Shown in pieces: positions 34,249 through 45,643 of a stretch of 64,000 nucleotides of DNA. The position numbers were made by a program, and so were the translations under genes. The stretch spans positions 25,743,491 to 25,807,490 of the forward strand of contig CM052361.1 of NCBI GenBank assembly GCA_028551475.1. Direction: 5' to 3'. How positions within the stretch are numbered: the first letter of the stretch is position 1; every line of letters starts with the position of its first letter. This stretch comes from Casuarina equisetifolia (lineage: Eukaryota > Streptophyta > Magnoliopsida > Fagales > Casuarinaceae). Below the pieces are notes generated by a model. It had not been told where the DNA came from. It searched no databases and saw only the letters and a list, made by a program, of their open reading frames with translations.

Positions 34249-34884
34249 CAAGCAGAACAAGCTCTCTCGGCTTATGTGTTCTACTCTCAGTATGGAGGAC
34301 AATGGAAACCGGATGAAGGATGCTGGAGGTACTCACAGCACGAAGGAAATTAGAAGGTAGCTCAACCTAGCACTACTCTAAGGATTGGCTCAGGACCCAT
34401 GATGATAGACGAGACAAAGAAGCCTCTGAATGCACTGGATACAAAAGCAACACAACACTCCGAAAGTGCCAGCAACAATCAGCACACTACACCGTTAGCA
34501 TATGTGAGAGCGCATGATGGAAGAAAGAAAGGGAAAGCTGTAATGAAGGAGGACATCGCTCCACGCTGGACACATTTGAATGCAGAAACAGAAAGTGGCT
34601 CTTCCTATGGTGCAGATTATGATAAAGACATTCAAACAACTTTCAAGAAACCATGTACATTCATTCCCTTTGCGTCAACCAAGCAGATGACTTACGTAAC
34701 CAATGATGTTTAATTCTTGAGAGCTAAGTTTATATGTAATTACTAAAGTAGGGCAGACTTCTATTAAAATATGTAGTCTATGTGAACTATGACTCCATCG
34801 AGTCCTTTTGCTTGCTTAGCTTTATAATATCCAGCCCTGCTTATGTGCTAAGTTTATGATATTTCCAAGCACTGTTTTTCTTCT
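34179..34884 (+). repeat. Copia-B 3' LTR
   Basis: Copy of 29006-29710. In the frame of pol it is open except for two stops (34246-34248 and 34352-34354) up to TAA at 34711-34713; both stops are sense codons in the 5' LTR. Confidence 0.85.
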
Positions 34885-34889
34885 CTTGT

Positions 34890-37150
34890 ATGTCGTCACG
34901 AACATTGTCATAAATGTTTGGCTTGGCGCTGCCCTCTTTACGAAAATCTAATAATGTATATGATATGCCCTTCGCATACGTGGACGGTAGTCCGAGTTTT
35001 TAGGTCCCGTCTGTAATGCCGGTTCTTTTCAATGATCGGACAAGCACGAGGAGAGAAATAAGAGCGATACTTTGCCCTTTGTTGTTAAACTATTCTTCGA
35101 TAATCGTAGACCCATCATTGAACGTTCAATAACATTGGTGAGGGCAGAGTAATTTGTGAATGATCGGAATATTCAACCTCCGAAAGGAGAATATTATAAG
35201 CGTGAATACTCAAGACGCGTTTTGATGGCTATTTTGAATCTGACAAGAAGATAGTCTAGGATCTTTGCAGCGCAGTTGACGGTATTGATTCCATTTTTAA
35301 TGTATTTTCTGTGGGTGCCGTACACTCAGCAAACTGAGCTACATTTCTAAAACTAAAGACAGGTTTGAAGTGCTACTTCATCCGTTGGCTTTAGTCTTTC
35401 TTTTCATGGCTTCTAGCAATGAATTGTCTCATTTAAAACTTGAGTTATATTATATTAGAAGAGAGTTCTTATTTTGAAATTAGTTTATAAAGAAATGAAT
35501 TACTTTTATATATGGACATATAACATCTTAGAATATTGATTATTATAAAAAACTTATAATTTAATTCAAAAATTAAATGAAAGATATCCTTTCTATTTAA
35601 ATACTAACTAAGTATCATATCTATTTAATGTAAGATTTTTGCATCTAATACACCATCCCACAACTAACATATTTTGGGCTTAATATTAAACAAGGTGGAA
35701 AAGATACCTCTCATGTGCTAAATATATTTTAAGGATTTAAGGTTAAATGTAAACTATATAGAATTTAATAAGCCAGTAAAAGTAATCCCATTAAGAAGTA
35801 CAAGTGATCCAATGTCAAAACAACTTACCTGCTCTAGAAACAAAAGAGAACAGAATGTGGATGAGAAAGAAAAGGGTAAGCAACTGCTTTCCCCGGAGAA
35901 GACACTTTCTTGTCTAGTTATTGTATAATCTTACTCTTTCCTTTCTCTTTCATTGGAGGGACACTGCACAAATCGGTCTAACTCTTGATATGCCCGTGGA
36001 AGGTTCAAGTCCCGCGATAATTGGAACGCGTCCACACTCCCCAACCCCACACTAATATATTATAGTCAAGGATTCCCGTTCGTCAGTGCTTACGGTCACT
36101 GAAAAGCCGCGTGCAAATGGGAAGACTGTCTGCCTTAAATGCCAAACGCATTGGTCGTTGGTGATATTGATAGTACCTGCTACTTTTGCACTTGTTTATA
36201 GTAATTTTTAAGGTTATTGAGAGCGGTAGATTTGAAAACTCGGTTAAGTTTCTGTAAGATCCAGCTCGATGGGTCTCTCAAACCTCCTTTTACACCATTT
36301 TCCCTTCCCAACTGCATCGTTCAGTCCCGCATCCAACAAAAGACGCTTGACCTAAACTATCCATCCGCCTTGTACCCTCTAACTGGTTAATCCGCTTTGT
36401 TGCTCAAGTGCCAACCACGTGTTTTACTTGCTGGGGGTTAGATTGTGCCACCCATTTGAAGAATGAGAAGCGGAATCAAATGTCAACAAAACCAATTAGA
36501 ACTTGAAGACACGAAGTAACTGGCACGTCAAAATAACCAAGGCAAGAATATGATTTATACTAATGATACAGTGTTTCTGGATAAGTAAAATCAAGCCCAA
36601 CCTAGTCAAACATCTATTTTTGGTTTTTGTGCATCACAACACAAACAAATGACAAAGATATGAATCATCCAATCTCCTATAAGTGACTAAGGTTTGCAGA
36701 AAGTCTTATGTAACGACCCTAAGCAGGTTTGTGGAACTCAAACAACAGTGAGATTTTAGAGAAATATAGACCAAAGTTATATAATTCCTTTACAGAATGT
36801 GTTCTTATCATTAGGATACTTATGACCCAAGAAATGGAAACGAAAGAACGCATGAGAACTGTTATGATTCTAGTCTTTCAAAGTTTGACAAGCAAAGTTG
36901 TTACGCAAAAATTTTTGGCAAATGTATGCGATTAGGAAATAGGCAATTATATTTAGATTGCTAAATTCGATTTAAGGTAATAGTTTTAAGTTCCGCCTTG
37001 TTCAAACAACCAGCTAATGATACTTAATGATTTTCCTAAAACTATAACAATATAAAAGACTGGTCAAACTATTATATGCCAAATAATCAAAATAAGTAAT
37101 TGTGCCTTGGAGAGGCTTTGATCAAAGTATTACGTGGCTGATAATTAGAA
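34890..37150. repeat. Duplicated non-coding block (matches 60100-61720)
   Basis: 35065-35200 (CCCTTTGTTGTTAAACTATT, GTGAATGATCGGA, GAATATTATAAGC) matches 60140-60290, and 36660-37080 (CCAATCTCCTAT, GACTAAGGTTTG, GAACTGTTATGATTCTAGTC, AAGGTAATAGTTTTAAG) matches 61210-61620. The intervening 35200-36650 has no visible counterpart or gene. The two blocks sit downstream-to-upstream in the same order relative to a WRKY gene, so this is segmental duplication. No gene was recognised. Confidence 0.65.
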
Positions 37151-38739
37151 CACATAACTGAGTCCTAGATAGGTTGATTGGAGCTCATTTGGAATTTGAG
37201 TTATAGTCATAGTAAAAGGGAAAGTACCAAGAGTGTGAAAATGAATTGATGAAAGGTAACTTTTGATATCTCTTAATAGAGATAGAATGTCTTTAAGAGA
37301 AAACTTTTGTAAATATAAAAATACCAATATATTGATTCAGAAGTTGCCTTTACAATTAGCTTTCATAGCTTTAAATAATAGACTCTAATCTAATATAAGT
37401 AGAATTATACTAACATGCACTTAATCTAACAATAATCCTAAGTAGTTGTAATCAACTAACTATCTGATTAAATGAACTAAGCAATTACAACTAGCTAAAA
37501 CTGTTTTTCTGTTCTTTCAATTCTTTTCATAAAATCTCTATAACATGCGAGTATCTTTTCCCAACTCTTTTGACGTTCCCGAAGAATCCTCTTGAGACTC
37601 TGACTACCCACCTGCTGGATTTTCCAATCCAGATGAAACGGCACCTCTCTTTCGCCCTCTTTCACATGTTCTTTCCGTTCCCATGGCACTCCCTCAAATC
37701 CGAAAACTACTGGCATGCTTCGGATTTACAATTCCAGCTCAAACAGCACTCTCACCCATTAAGCTTTTCGCCATAGGAACGTGATGAATATTTCCATGGG
37801 TTTGAGAAATCCTTTTCAGAGGCATTTTCCCAAGTTGTAAGACTAAGAATACTATCTCAATTTCATTTGCCCTTTTAAAATGAGATCACTCTTTATGCTG
37901 TTACTTTAATATTATTTGTTCAAACCAGACGTGCAAAGATCTGTTCAACACCTAAAGGGTTATCTGGCAAGAGTGGTAGATTTTCAATGAATAATTACAT
38001 CAATTTCATATTGAAAGAAACTAATCAATGAACATAATCAATGGATGGATGGTATCCAGGATTAAAAGGAATTTGCCGGAGTTGTAAGAGTGCACATTAA
38101 CGATATCTTTTCCCACAGGTAAGACCCTCTTACGTCAACTTTTTTTCTCTTTCTTTAAATACCAAGAACATGAGCTCCACTGGTCTTTCATTCGTCCTTC
38201 AAAATGGTATGTTACAGGACGAAGTAATCCTAGGAATTAAAGACAATCAGACCACATTCCTTTCTTTTATTTAATGCTAGTTGGAATTTCTGTACTAACG
38301 TAGCATGTGGGAAGCATACGAAAACCCACGAATCCTCAGTCCGACAAGTGACATAGGAACAGCCGCCAAAAACATCATTAAACCTTTTATGCCAAAGAGC
38401 CAGGAAGGTTGGAAGAAAGACTGCGGGGCGCGGCCACTTATTGGAACTCTCTCGTCGATCTCCACGAAGCTACTGTTATATTTGCTTCTCGCTCAAAGCG
38501 AACCAAGCTAAAATTTAACTAATTCCTCTTCCCAGTCTTCCTTGGAGACTGCATCTTTTTGTACTTATTTGGAGGGGACGGAAGGAGCTCTAAAGAGTCT
38601 CGAGAGACATGGCGAAGGGGATTGTCGGTTTTGTTTAAACAAATATTCAAAATACACACTTCCCAACAAAGATTTCCCTTACATGACAAATTAAGGAAAC
38701 AACCATCTGAACGATCAAACCTCAACTCAACTATTAATC
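37151..38739. repeat. Dispersed low-copy repeat, copies 2
   Basis: 37860-38010 matches 7190-7320; 38040-38200 matches 6330-6490; 38215-38620 matches 5500-5870 and, more loosely, 6740-7130. Open frames here (37495-37716, 38305-38511, 38559-38828) are not conserved in the copies and have no domain. Confidence 0.55.
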
Positions 38740-39160
38740 AATTGGAACTTATTGAGAATGCGTCGCAAGAATCTAAAGAATACCTTCATATAATTGCAAA
38801 TTATCCCGTAGGCCAAAATGATCATTAATAACCAAACAAAGATGATAAGTTCTGCTGCTTAGCTTAATTAAGCAACATACATGCAATGACTAACAACATA
38901 AGGTAGCAGTTGCACCCACGATTACAATGATTAGGTCAATCCAATCCATGAGTCTCACTTCAATGGCTTGGATGCAAATCCAATTGCGAAGTTAGTAGCC
39001 CATTCAAACAACACATAAGCTGACAGCTATATTGTTACCTAATTTCTTGATTTTTTTTCTAAATATTTTTAGAACAAGAATTAGCTTTGGTTACAAAACC
39101 CTAGATTTTCCATTTATCATATAACCTTTTGATTGCAATTGGAAAGATGTTAACCATCAC
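38740..39160 (-). pseudogene. DUF594 remnant with internal deletion
   Basis: On the minus strand 38745-38925 encodes a degenerate DUF594 core in one frame (VINDHFGLRDNLQLYEGIL-like end corresponding to LLAHFGIGDNFQSYNGII of the copy at 49640). Immediately upstream, 38985-39160 matches the N-terminal coding start of that copy (CACATAAGCT... and AATTGGAAAGATGTTAACCAT). The middle of the gene, about 1.5 kb, is absent. Upstream similarity continues beyond the solo LTR. Confidence 0.65.
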
Positions 39161-39271
39161 CTTTTGTTGCTTTCTTTGTCTTATCAAAGAAAACATAAAA
39201 AGATTAACTACTATGTTACTAAAGTAAAAATAGAGATATAAATATATATTCCATAAAGAGTGGATGGTCCA

Positions 39272-40689
39272 TGATAACTCTATTTTTATAGAGTTATTTT
39301 GATTATTTTAAGATATAAATAATATAATTTTGTGAGATAATATTTGATTTTTTATATATTTATTCAAATCTTTATTATTTATGTAGCAAGCCCCAAAAGA
39401 GATGAAAGGCAAAGGAAACATAAAGAAAAAAAGCAAGGCATGTGAAGAATAAAAGAAAAAGAAAAAGAAAAAGAAAATAAAAAGAAAAGAAGAGAAGGCA
39501 ACGTGTAAAGTAGCAAAAAGAGGAGGAAAAAACAAAAAGGACAAGAAAAGAAATAAAAGAAAAGGGCAAAAAGTGAATTATCAAGGGAGAATCTTAGGGC
39601 ATGCCGCCCAAGAGGAGATAAAAGGAGAAAAGGAATGTGAATTGAACGGAGAGGGGGATGCCGCTTAAGAGAAGGAGAGAGAAAAGAGAAAAAGAGGGAG
39701 AAAAAGTGTGTGCCGCCGGAAGCAAGACCAAGAGATGAAAAAGAAAAGAAAAAAAAAAAGAAAAAGAAAGAAGAGGTGATAGCTTACCTTTATTTCATGC
39801 TATTCTTGATGTTGGTTTAATTTGTAAGAATTTTGTAAAGAATTCTTAAAGAAAAAACAGCGTGATAACAACTTTTCTGTTTTTTTTTATTTAAGATGTT
39901 TTGCTTAATTTCTACTAATGTTTTGGTTTGTTATTTTCTTATGTTCTAAACTTCTTTTATTAGAGCAAAGATGTAGCCTAATTATGATGATGTAAATTTT
40001 ATAAGTTTTTATGCTTTGCAAGATATTTTATTTATGTGAGTTATATATTATCATGTTTAATGCTTTTAAGTGATTGACCACCACTTGAATGATTTGATGT
40101 GTATGTTTGAGACTGAAAGGTAATAATATGTAATTACTTATTATAATATATAATCATGAATTAAATATGGATAGACATATATCATGTTATTTCTGTGACT
40201 TTTGGTGATAAGATAATCGAAAGATTTATTATAAACTAGGAATGTTCATAAATTCTAATGCATTTGATTTGTTTCAATTATGATATAGAGATATAGTGAA
40301 TTAATAAACTAAATAAGTTTACTATACTTAGACATAGGATAGTAAGTAAATTAGGAAATTCTGCCATCACATAGGTACTATCATTCTTGTAGGCATAAAT
40401 TATAAAAATTCATATATAGTAGTTATAGTGAAATTGAAAGCTCTAACATATTTCTCATCTTGAATTTTCTTACTTGGATTCAATTTTAATTAGTCTTGAG
40501 TTTTTGTTTTAGAAATTTTAAATTTTAATTTATCATCAACAATATTTTGATTTACTAGATAAATTTTAAGATTAATTTATTATTAATACTTAATTAGTTT
40601 AGTATTCACCAATTTTCATGGTATGATATTTTTTTTATTATTATATTACTTGTTTGACATGTTTACTTGTATCTAGATTTCAATGAATA
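39272..40689 (+). mobile_element. Solo LTR of family LTR-T (TSD GTCCA)
   Basis: Starts TGATAACTC with the same hairpin (39276-39295), ends TGAATA (terminal CA decayed to TA). GTCCA at 39267-39271 and 40690-40694 is the target duplication. 1418 bp. The body contains a purine-rich tract (39405-39780, nearly all A and G) giving long antisense Phe/Ser frames that are not genes. Without the insertion the flanks join to match 51870-51890 (GTGGATGG.C... TAGTCATATTATGA), the upstream region of the DUF594 gene. Confidence 0.85.
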
Positions 40690-40694
40690 GTCCA

Positions 40695-43600
40695 CTCTAG
40701 TCATATTATGATAAAAAATTCACAGTTATTTATAATAGTTAACATGAATGAGTATGTATTTATTGCGTATGGTTTGAATCTAGTCATAGATTTTTTCAAA
40801 ATAAAGTACTTGAGATATTAATCTAATTGATAATAATTAGAAAAATAATATGGGAGAGAACGTCTTTATTTAGGAATATTAAACCTTCTTACACAAATAT
40901 TTTGTTGTATCATAACTAGAAGATTCAAACCTTAATTTTCTCTTAAATGAACTTGAAATGCTATTTAATATATCTTAATTTTTGTGTTCTCTTGTTTTTG
41001 GATAAATCAACTCATATATTCAAAAAGAAACATTTATAACATGATTGCTCATGCAATGTGACAGTTCAAATGCAACTACCAACAATCACCTTGTGAAGTT
41101 TTTTTCATAGGATATAAATTTGTACTCACACAAAAGCAATAATCAATTCCCAAAGTGATAACAATGGTGAAGACGAGCTATAAAAAAAAAGGATGACATG
41201 AATACATTGGTAGTAGGTGGTAGGCCATATGGAAGATTGGGAAGAAACCATATGAATTTCAACTTCTTGTTAAGAAAAGTAACGCAACAAGTAGAGAGGG
41301 AATTTCTGAGTCTCAAGTTTTGTAGTTTAAGAGTTGGAAGCTCAAGAAACCTTACCTCAAATTGGCCAGACACTTGTAGAAGATTGGTTCAACAACAATA
41401 ATGTTAGTTATCTCAAATCCAAAATTTTCTCTCCTTCTCCTACCTTCATGATCATTACACTAGCAAATTGGGCATTTCATTTGAAGAAAAGAAAGTATCA
41501 GCTATGAAAAGTTCCTGATTATAATGAATCCTAGGAATTACAAGGGGTTTGAGCATAGTTTTCTTTTAATAAAAATTAGAAATTCTTATGCCCATTGGGA
41601 TTGAGAAATTAAAAATAGTTAAAACCAGATTTATTTATGTTTATCGCAAAGTGGAAATCTTCATGAGATGACAGTTAAAAGAACACTATATCCATTTGAT
41701 GTAGAAGGTCTACCATTAGCATTAAAGTCCAGGTTACCAAGGCATATTCTGAAGTACTTCCGGAGTACTCGTACTTTTGCACTTCTTCACAATTTCATTT
41801 CATTGTAGCAACTGTAAAGATGACCTGCTGACTGAAAAAAGAATGGGTTAGAACCCTTGGTTGTCCATCTAGAAGAGGAAAAGACAAAGCCGATATCTCT
41901 TGTTGTCAAGAAGCAAGAACACAGAATTCATCCTGAATCTCCTATTTGTAAATCTAAGAAACTTAGTTCAATTTTGGCCACATGCTACAGATTCGCTCCC
42001 TCCTTATTTTATTTTCGTTAGCAAACATGGCGTCGGTCTTAAAAAATAGTATGTAATTGGTCAAAGGAATTCGAAGAACTAAAGACAGAAGGCGACGCCA
42101 AAAACATTGGTAAATTTTCTATGCTAGTGGTCTATCATTGGAACTGACTCATTCATTTTAACAAACGCCAGTTACCATTTCCTCCTCGGATACTATCGAG
42201 CAAAGTCCTCCCTAAGATTTAACCAAGTCGTCTTCCCATTACTATTTCGTCACAACTTTCCAACTAACGTATTTTGTAGTGGTAGGCAAAGGTACGTACC
42301 ACCAAAAAAGAGAATACAGACCTTTAAAGTGGCATTTAGCTCTTGACTTCGTATCCGCAAGTGGTCAACTTTTGATTATTAAATGTTATCATTTTCTTTT
42401 AAAAGGGATAGTATCCTAACATATTTTATTACAAAGGTTATTTTGAAGGACTATATTTTGTTGGGATAAAAAAAATGGAATAAACTTAACCCAAACCCAA
42501 TATTGCATACCTTTGATAAGTGAGAAAAAAAAAAGTTCTCAAGATAGGATCACACATTCAACTCTACATTTTAGTTGTTCATTTAAGTGAAGACATTAGA
42601 AAATGATCCAAACCTGAATTAGGTGTAACACATGTGAAATTTGATGATGACTCATCATGATCATAATTTGATATTAGGAATTGGACTCTAATATTTTAGA
42701 TCACTATCACATCATTGCAAGGCTCCAGTCTAATATTAGTACAAAAATTATAAGCTTTAATGTTGTTAATTATTATTTTTCTCACTTGGGGTTGAAAATG
42801 TTCATTTATTACCTTAAGGTGATCTAAGATATTATAAATCTCCTTATAAGGTCACATCAGATTTTATCTTCTTATTTTTTCCCCCTTTTTCTCGTACCAG
42901 CTATAGCATGGTCGCCACTAGTTTCACTAGTAGTAGGGGCTATAAGATCTACTATAAAATATTTTTGTTAATTGGAAAAATAATTTACTTTTTGGTAATG
43001 ATATGACTGGCGTATTATTGGTCAAATCAATTTATATTTTTCCCCGAATAGTATAGCTAGCGTTATTTACTTTCATTTTTGAAATTCGAGGGATCGAATA
43101 GTGATTCAATGAGGCAATTTTTCACTTCAATAAAGAGTCCTACGCTACAATCCTAATGATTTAGAGATTGGTTTATAAGATGACAAGGATTTCCCCTCAA
43201 CTCCTAAATACCTGAGAGTTTATTTCGAAGGGCTCGGATTTTGAAGATTTCAAAACTCTATTTTTCGGTAGAAACAATTTCCATTTGAAAAAGATACGGT
43301 TCAAACCACTAAACAGTCACCAAAAAAAAAAAAAAAACAATTGCAGAAGACTTTCTCCGGTGGAAAAGCACACGATCCTCGCGACTTTCATTTCATAATC
43401 GATTAGGCACTGCGCTTGTTGTCAATCATTGGACAACTAAATAGATATTTACCATTAGATAATGAAAAATCGATGCCGGCCAGCTGTAACTTCACTTACA
43501 TCGTTGTATCAACGGAAAACAGGAAGAGGTATTAGAAAAGTATAACAGATTATAACTCAAGACACGACAGAACTGGAAACAGAGCTAACAGAGAAAAAAA

Positions 43601-43851
43601 AAAAAAGAAAAGACTAAGCTGCCGACAAACTAACAATGCATTCGACATATATTGATGATACAAGAAGGAAGACAGTTTAAAGAAGAAAAAACAGTGAACT
43701 TGCAAACAGGAGAATCCGTCATGATTTCTCCCGCAAATCTGACATTTCCCCCTTCCCTCGTTAGCGGAAAACTCAACTCAATCTCGAAATGGCTAAAGAA
43801 AGATAAAAATCTAGACGACACGATAACAGATGGGCAACCTGTATTTAAAGT
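40695..43851. other. Duplicated flank plus dispersed repeat, no gene
   Basis: 40695-41620 is related to 51880-52180 (upstream DNA of the DUF594 gene: GACATGAA..CATT..TGGTAG, then CATAGTTTTCTTTTAA). 41840-42290 is a copy of the dispersed repeat (compare 6530-6740 and 55040-55290). 43340-43400 and 43770-43850 match 56095-56165 and 57340-57390. Short open frames on both strands have no domain. Confidence 0.5.
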
Positions 43852-44106
43852 TGTCACAAGAGAGAAAAAAAGGCATAGATTTGTGGGAAAGGCTTGTATT
43901 GCTTTCACTTGTGTAAAAAAAACTGTACATATGAAGGTCCTTATATAATGTAAGGAGCAAACTAAAAAAGAAACAATATACAAATACAAGGAAGAAAATA
44001 ATCTCCTATATACAATAATAGTTTCGTAAAGAGATAAAATTATAAAGAAAGAATAAAGTAGCAATTCTAAGAAATAATTTCCAAATATGCTAACGTATCT
44101 CCAACA
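43852..44106 (-). repeat. Copia-C 3' LTR (255 bp)
   Basis: TG...CA, matches 49205-49434 apart from a roughly 25 bp difference near 43965-43995 (extra AGAAACAATATACAAATAC) and scattered changes. Confidence 0.85.
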
Positions 44107-44113
44107 CTCTCCC

Positions 44114-45376
44114 TCAAGCTGGTGGTTTGGGAGGCTTGTAAACATCAAACACACCAAGCTTATTCAATAGATACATGTGTTGTCGATGACAAAATACTTT
44201 GGTGAAAATGTCTGCGGGTTGTTCCGTGGTGTTGATCTCATGTGTCGTGATGACGCCTTCTTGAATTTTGTCCCTTGTAAAATGACAATCCACTTCAATA
44301 TGCTTGGTTCTCTCATGAACTATTGGATTCGCTGCGAGTTTTAAAGCTGCATCATTGTCACAAAAGAGTAGGGTAGGACGTCGTATACATACTCCAAGGT
44401 CACGTAGTAAGCCCCTCAACCAAATAATTTCACAGGTGGTCTTGGTCATAGCACGATATTCAGATTCGGCAGAAGATAATGATACAGTTGACTGTTTCTT
44501 GGTCTTCCAAGACAGAAGGGAATTCCCAAGCTTTATGGTAAAAGCAGTTGTCGATCGTCGGCTCATGGGACACGTGGCATAATCAGTGTCACAATACCCC
44601 TTCATTTCCATGTCGCAATCTCTAGAAAGGAGCAATCCAAGACCTGGGCATCCCTTCAGATATTTTACAACCTTTAGAGCCGCATTCATATGAGACTGTT
44701 TTGGGGCATGTACAAATTGACTAGGAATGTGAACGGCATAACAAATATCTAGTCTCATCATAGTAAGGTAGATAAATTTTATAACTAAGCGTTGATACTT
44801 AGAAGGATCCTTGAGTGGTTGATCTTGTTCTGAGGATGACATTCCCACATCGAATTCTGGTGTAGTGAGACTCAAGTTTTGTTCAAAAGGAATGATAACA
44901 GGTTTGCAACCAGATAATCCGGCCTCAAAAATAATTTCCAAGACAAATTTACATTGACTGAGGCAGATGCCTTTGTCCAACCGAGCAATCTCGATACCCA
45001 GGTAGTATTTGGGGGACCCTAAGTCCTTGATGTGGAAGGTAGAGTGGAGGTAGGACTTGAACCGGGTAATGGCGGAAGCATCGCTGCCCATAATCAAGAT
45101 ATCATCTACATATATGAGTAAATATATAGAGGAAGTACCTTGGTGCCATGTAAAAAAGGCATAGTCGTGGTGAGATTGGCGAAACTTAGCTGAGAGAAGG
45201 GCTGATGTAAATTTAACATACCATTGCTGAGAAGCTTGCTTGAGACCATAGAGGGACTTTCGGAGACAACAAACCCGAGACTCCCCCTGTCTGCGAAGGC
45301 CTAGAGGGAGATCCATATAGATTTCTTCATCTAAATCACCATAGAGAAAGGCATTATTAACATCCATCTGATGCAA
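44114..45376 (-). CDS. Copia-C reverse transcriptase (C-terminal part) and RNase H
   Basis: 420 open codons beginning HQMDVNNAFLYGDL. RT motifs are SLYGLKQASQQWY and LLIYVDDILIMGSD (YVDD intact), then DLGSPKYYLGIEIAR. RNase H has YCDTDYATCPMSRRSTTAF (altered from the usual DADWAGC), STVSLSSAESEYRAM and FCDNDAALKLAANP, then the tail EQPADIFTKVF. The frame ends 8 bp before the LTR. The preceding RT N-terminus (45380-45640) is in the same direction but has TGA in place of two conserved Trp codons (GCK-stop-VYK near 45552 and CD-stop-PLHQ near 45380). Confidence 0.85.
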   Translation of the reverse strand: MHQMDVNNAFLYGDLDEEIYMDLPLGLRRQGESRVCCLRKSLYGLKQASQQWYVKFTSALLSAKFRQSHHDYAFFTWHQGTSSIYLLIYVDDILIMGSDASAITRFKSYLHSTFHIKDLGSPKYYLGIEIARLDKGICLSQCKFVLEIIFEAGLSGCKPVIIPFEQNLSLTTPEFDVGMSSSEQDQPLKDPSKYQRLVIKFIYLTMMRLDICYAVHIPSQFVHAPKQSHMNAALKVVKYLKGCPGLGLLLSRDCDMEMKGYCDTDYATCPMSRRSTTAFTIKLGNSLLSWKTKKQSTVSLSSAESEYRAMTKTTCEIIWLRGLLRDLGVCIRRPTLLFCDNDAALKLAANPIVHERTKHIEVDCHFTRDKIQEGVITTHEINTTEQPADIFTKVFCHRQHMYLLNKLGVFDVYKPPKPPA

Positions 45377-45643
45377 AGGTCAATCACAGAAAGCAGCAAC
45401 GGCGAGGAAGGAACGAACAGTGCCTGCCTTGGCGACAGGTGAGAAAGTGTCTTGATAGTCAAAACCTTCTTTCTGGGTGTATCCTTTGGCAACAAGACGA
45501 GCTTTATAATGCTCAACAGAACCATCAGCTCGATGCTTGATCTTGTAGACTCACTTGCAGCCAATGGGACGCCGATGAGCAGGGCGAGGAACAACATCCC
45601 AAGTGTGATTATCAGCAAGGGCACGGAGCTTAGCTTCCATAGC

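Larger units (their letters stand above)
29006..34884 (+). mobile_element. Copia-B: Ty1/copia element with coding-like LTRs
   Basis: LTRs are 29006-29710 (705 bp) and 34179-34884 (706 bp), primer site at 29711, polypurine GCGGGGGAA before the 3' LTR. The flanks CCTGT (29001-29005) and CTTGT (34885-34889) agree at 4 of 5 positions and are taken as the target duplication. The order gag, protease, integrase, RT, RNase H is that of copia. Frames are broken by stops at 29878, 31093, 31987 and 32209 and a frameshift near 31460, and the RT catalytic motif is altered, so it is inactive. It lies in the upstream flank of the WRKY pseudogene; the matching unoccupied flank is near 59911-59922. Confidence 0.9.

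Noticed and set aside
35950-36030. tRNA-like B box GGTTCAAGTCC
   Set aside because: No A box at the right distance and no acceptor or anticodon stem can be drawn around it.
39308-39584. Phe/Ser-rich minus frames resembling membrane proteins
   Set aside because: They come from a nearly pure A/G tract inside a solo LTR.
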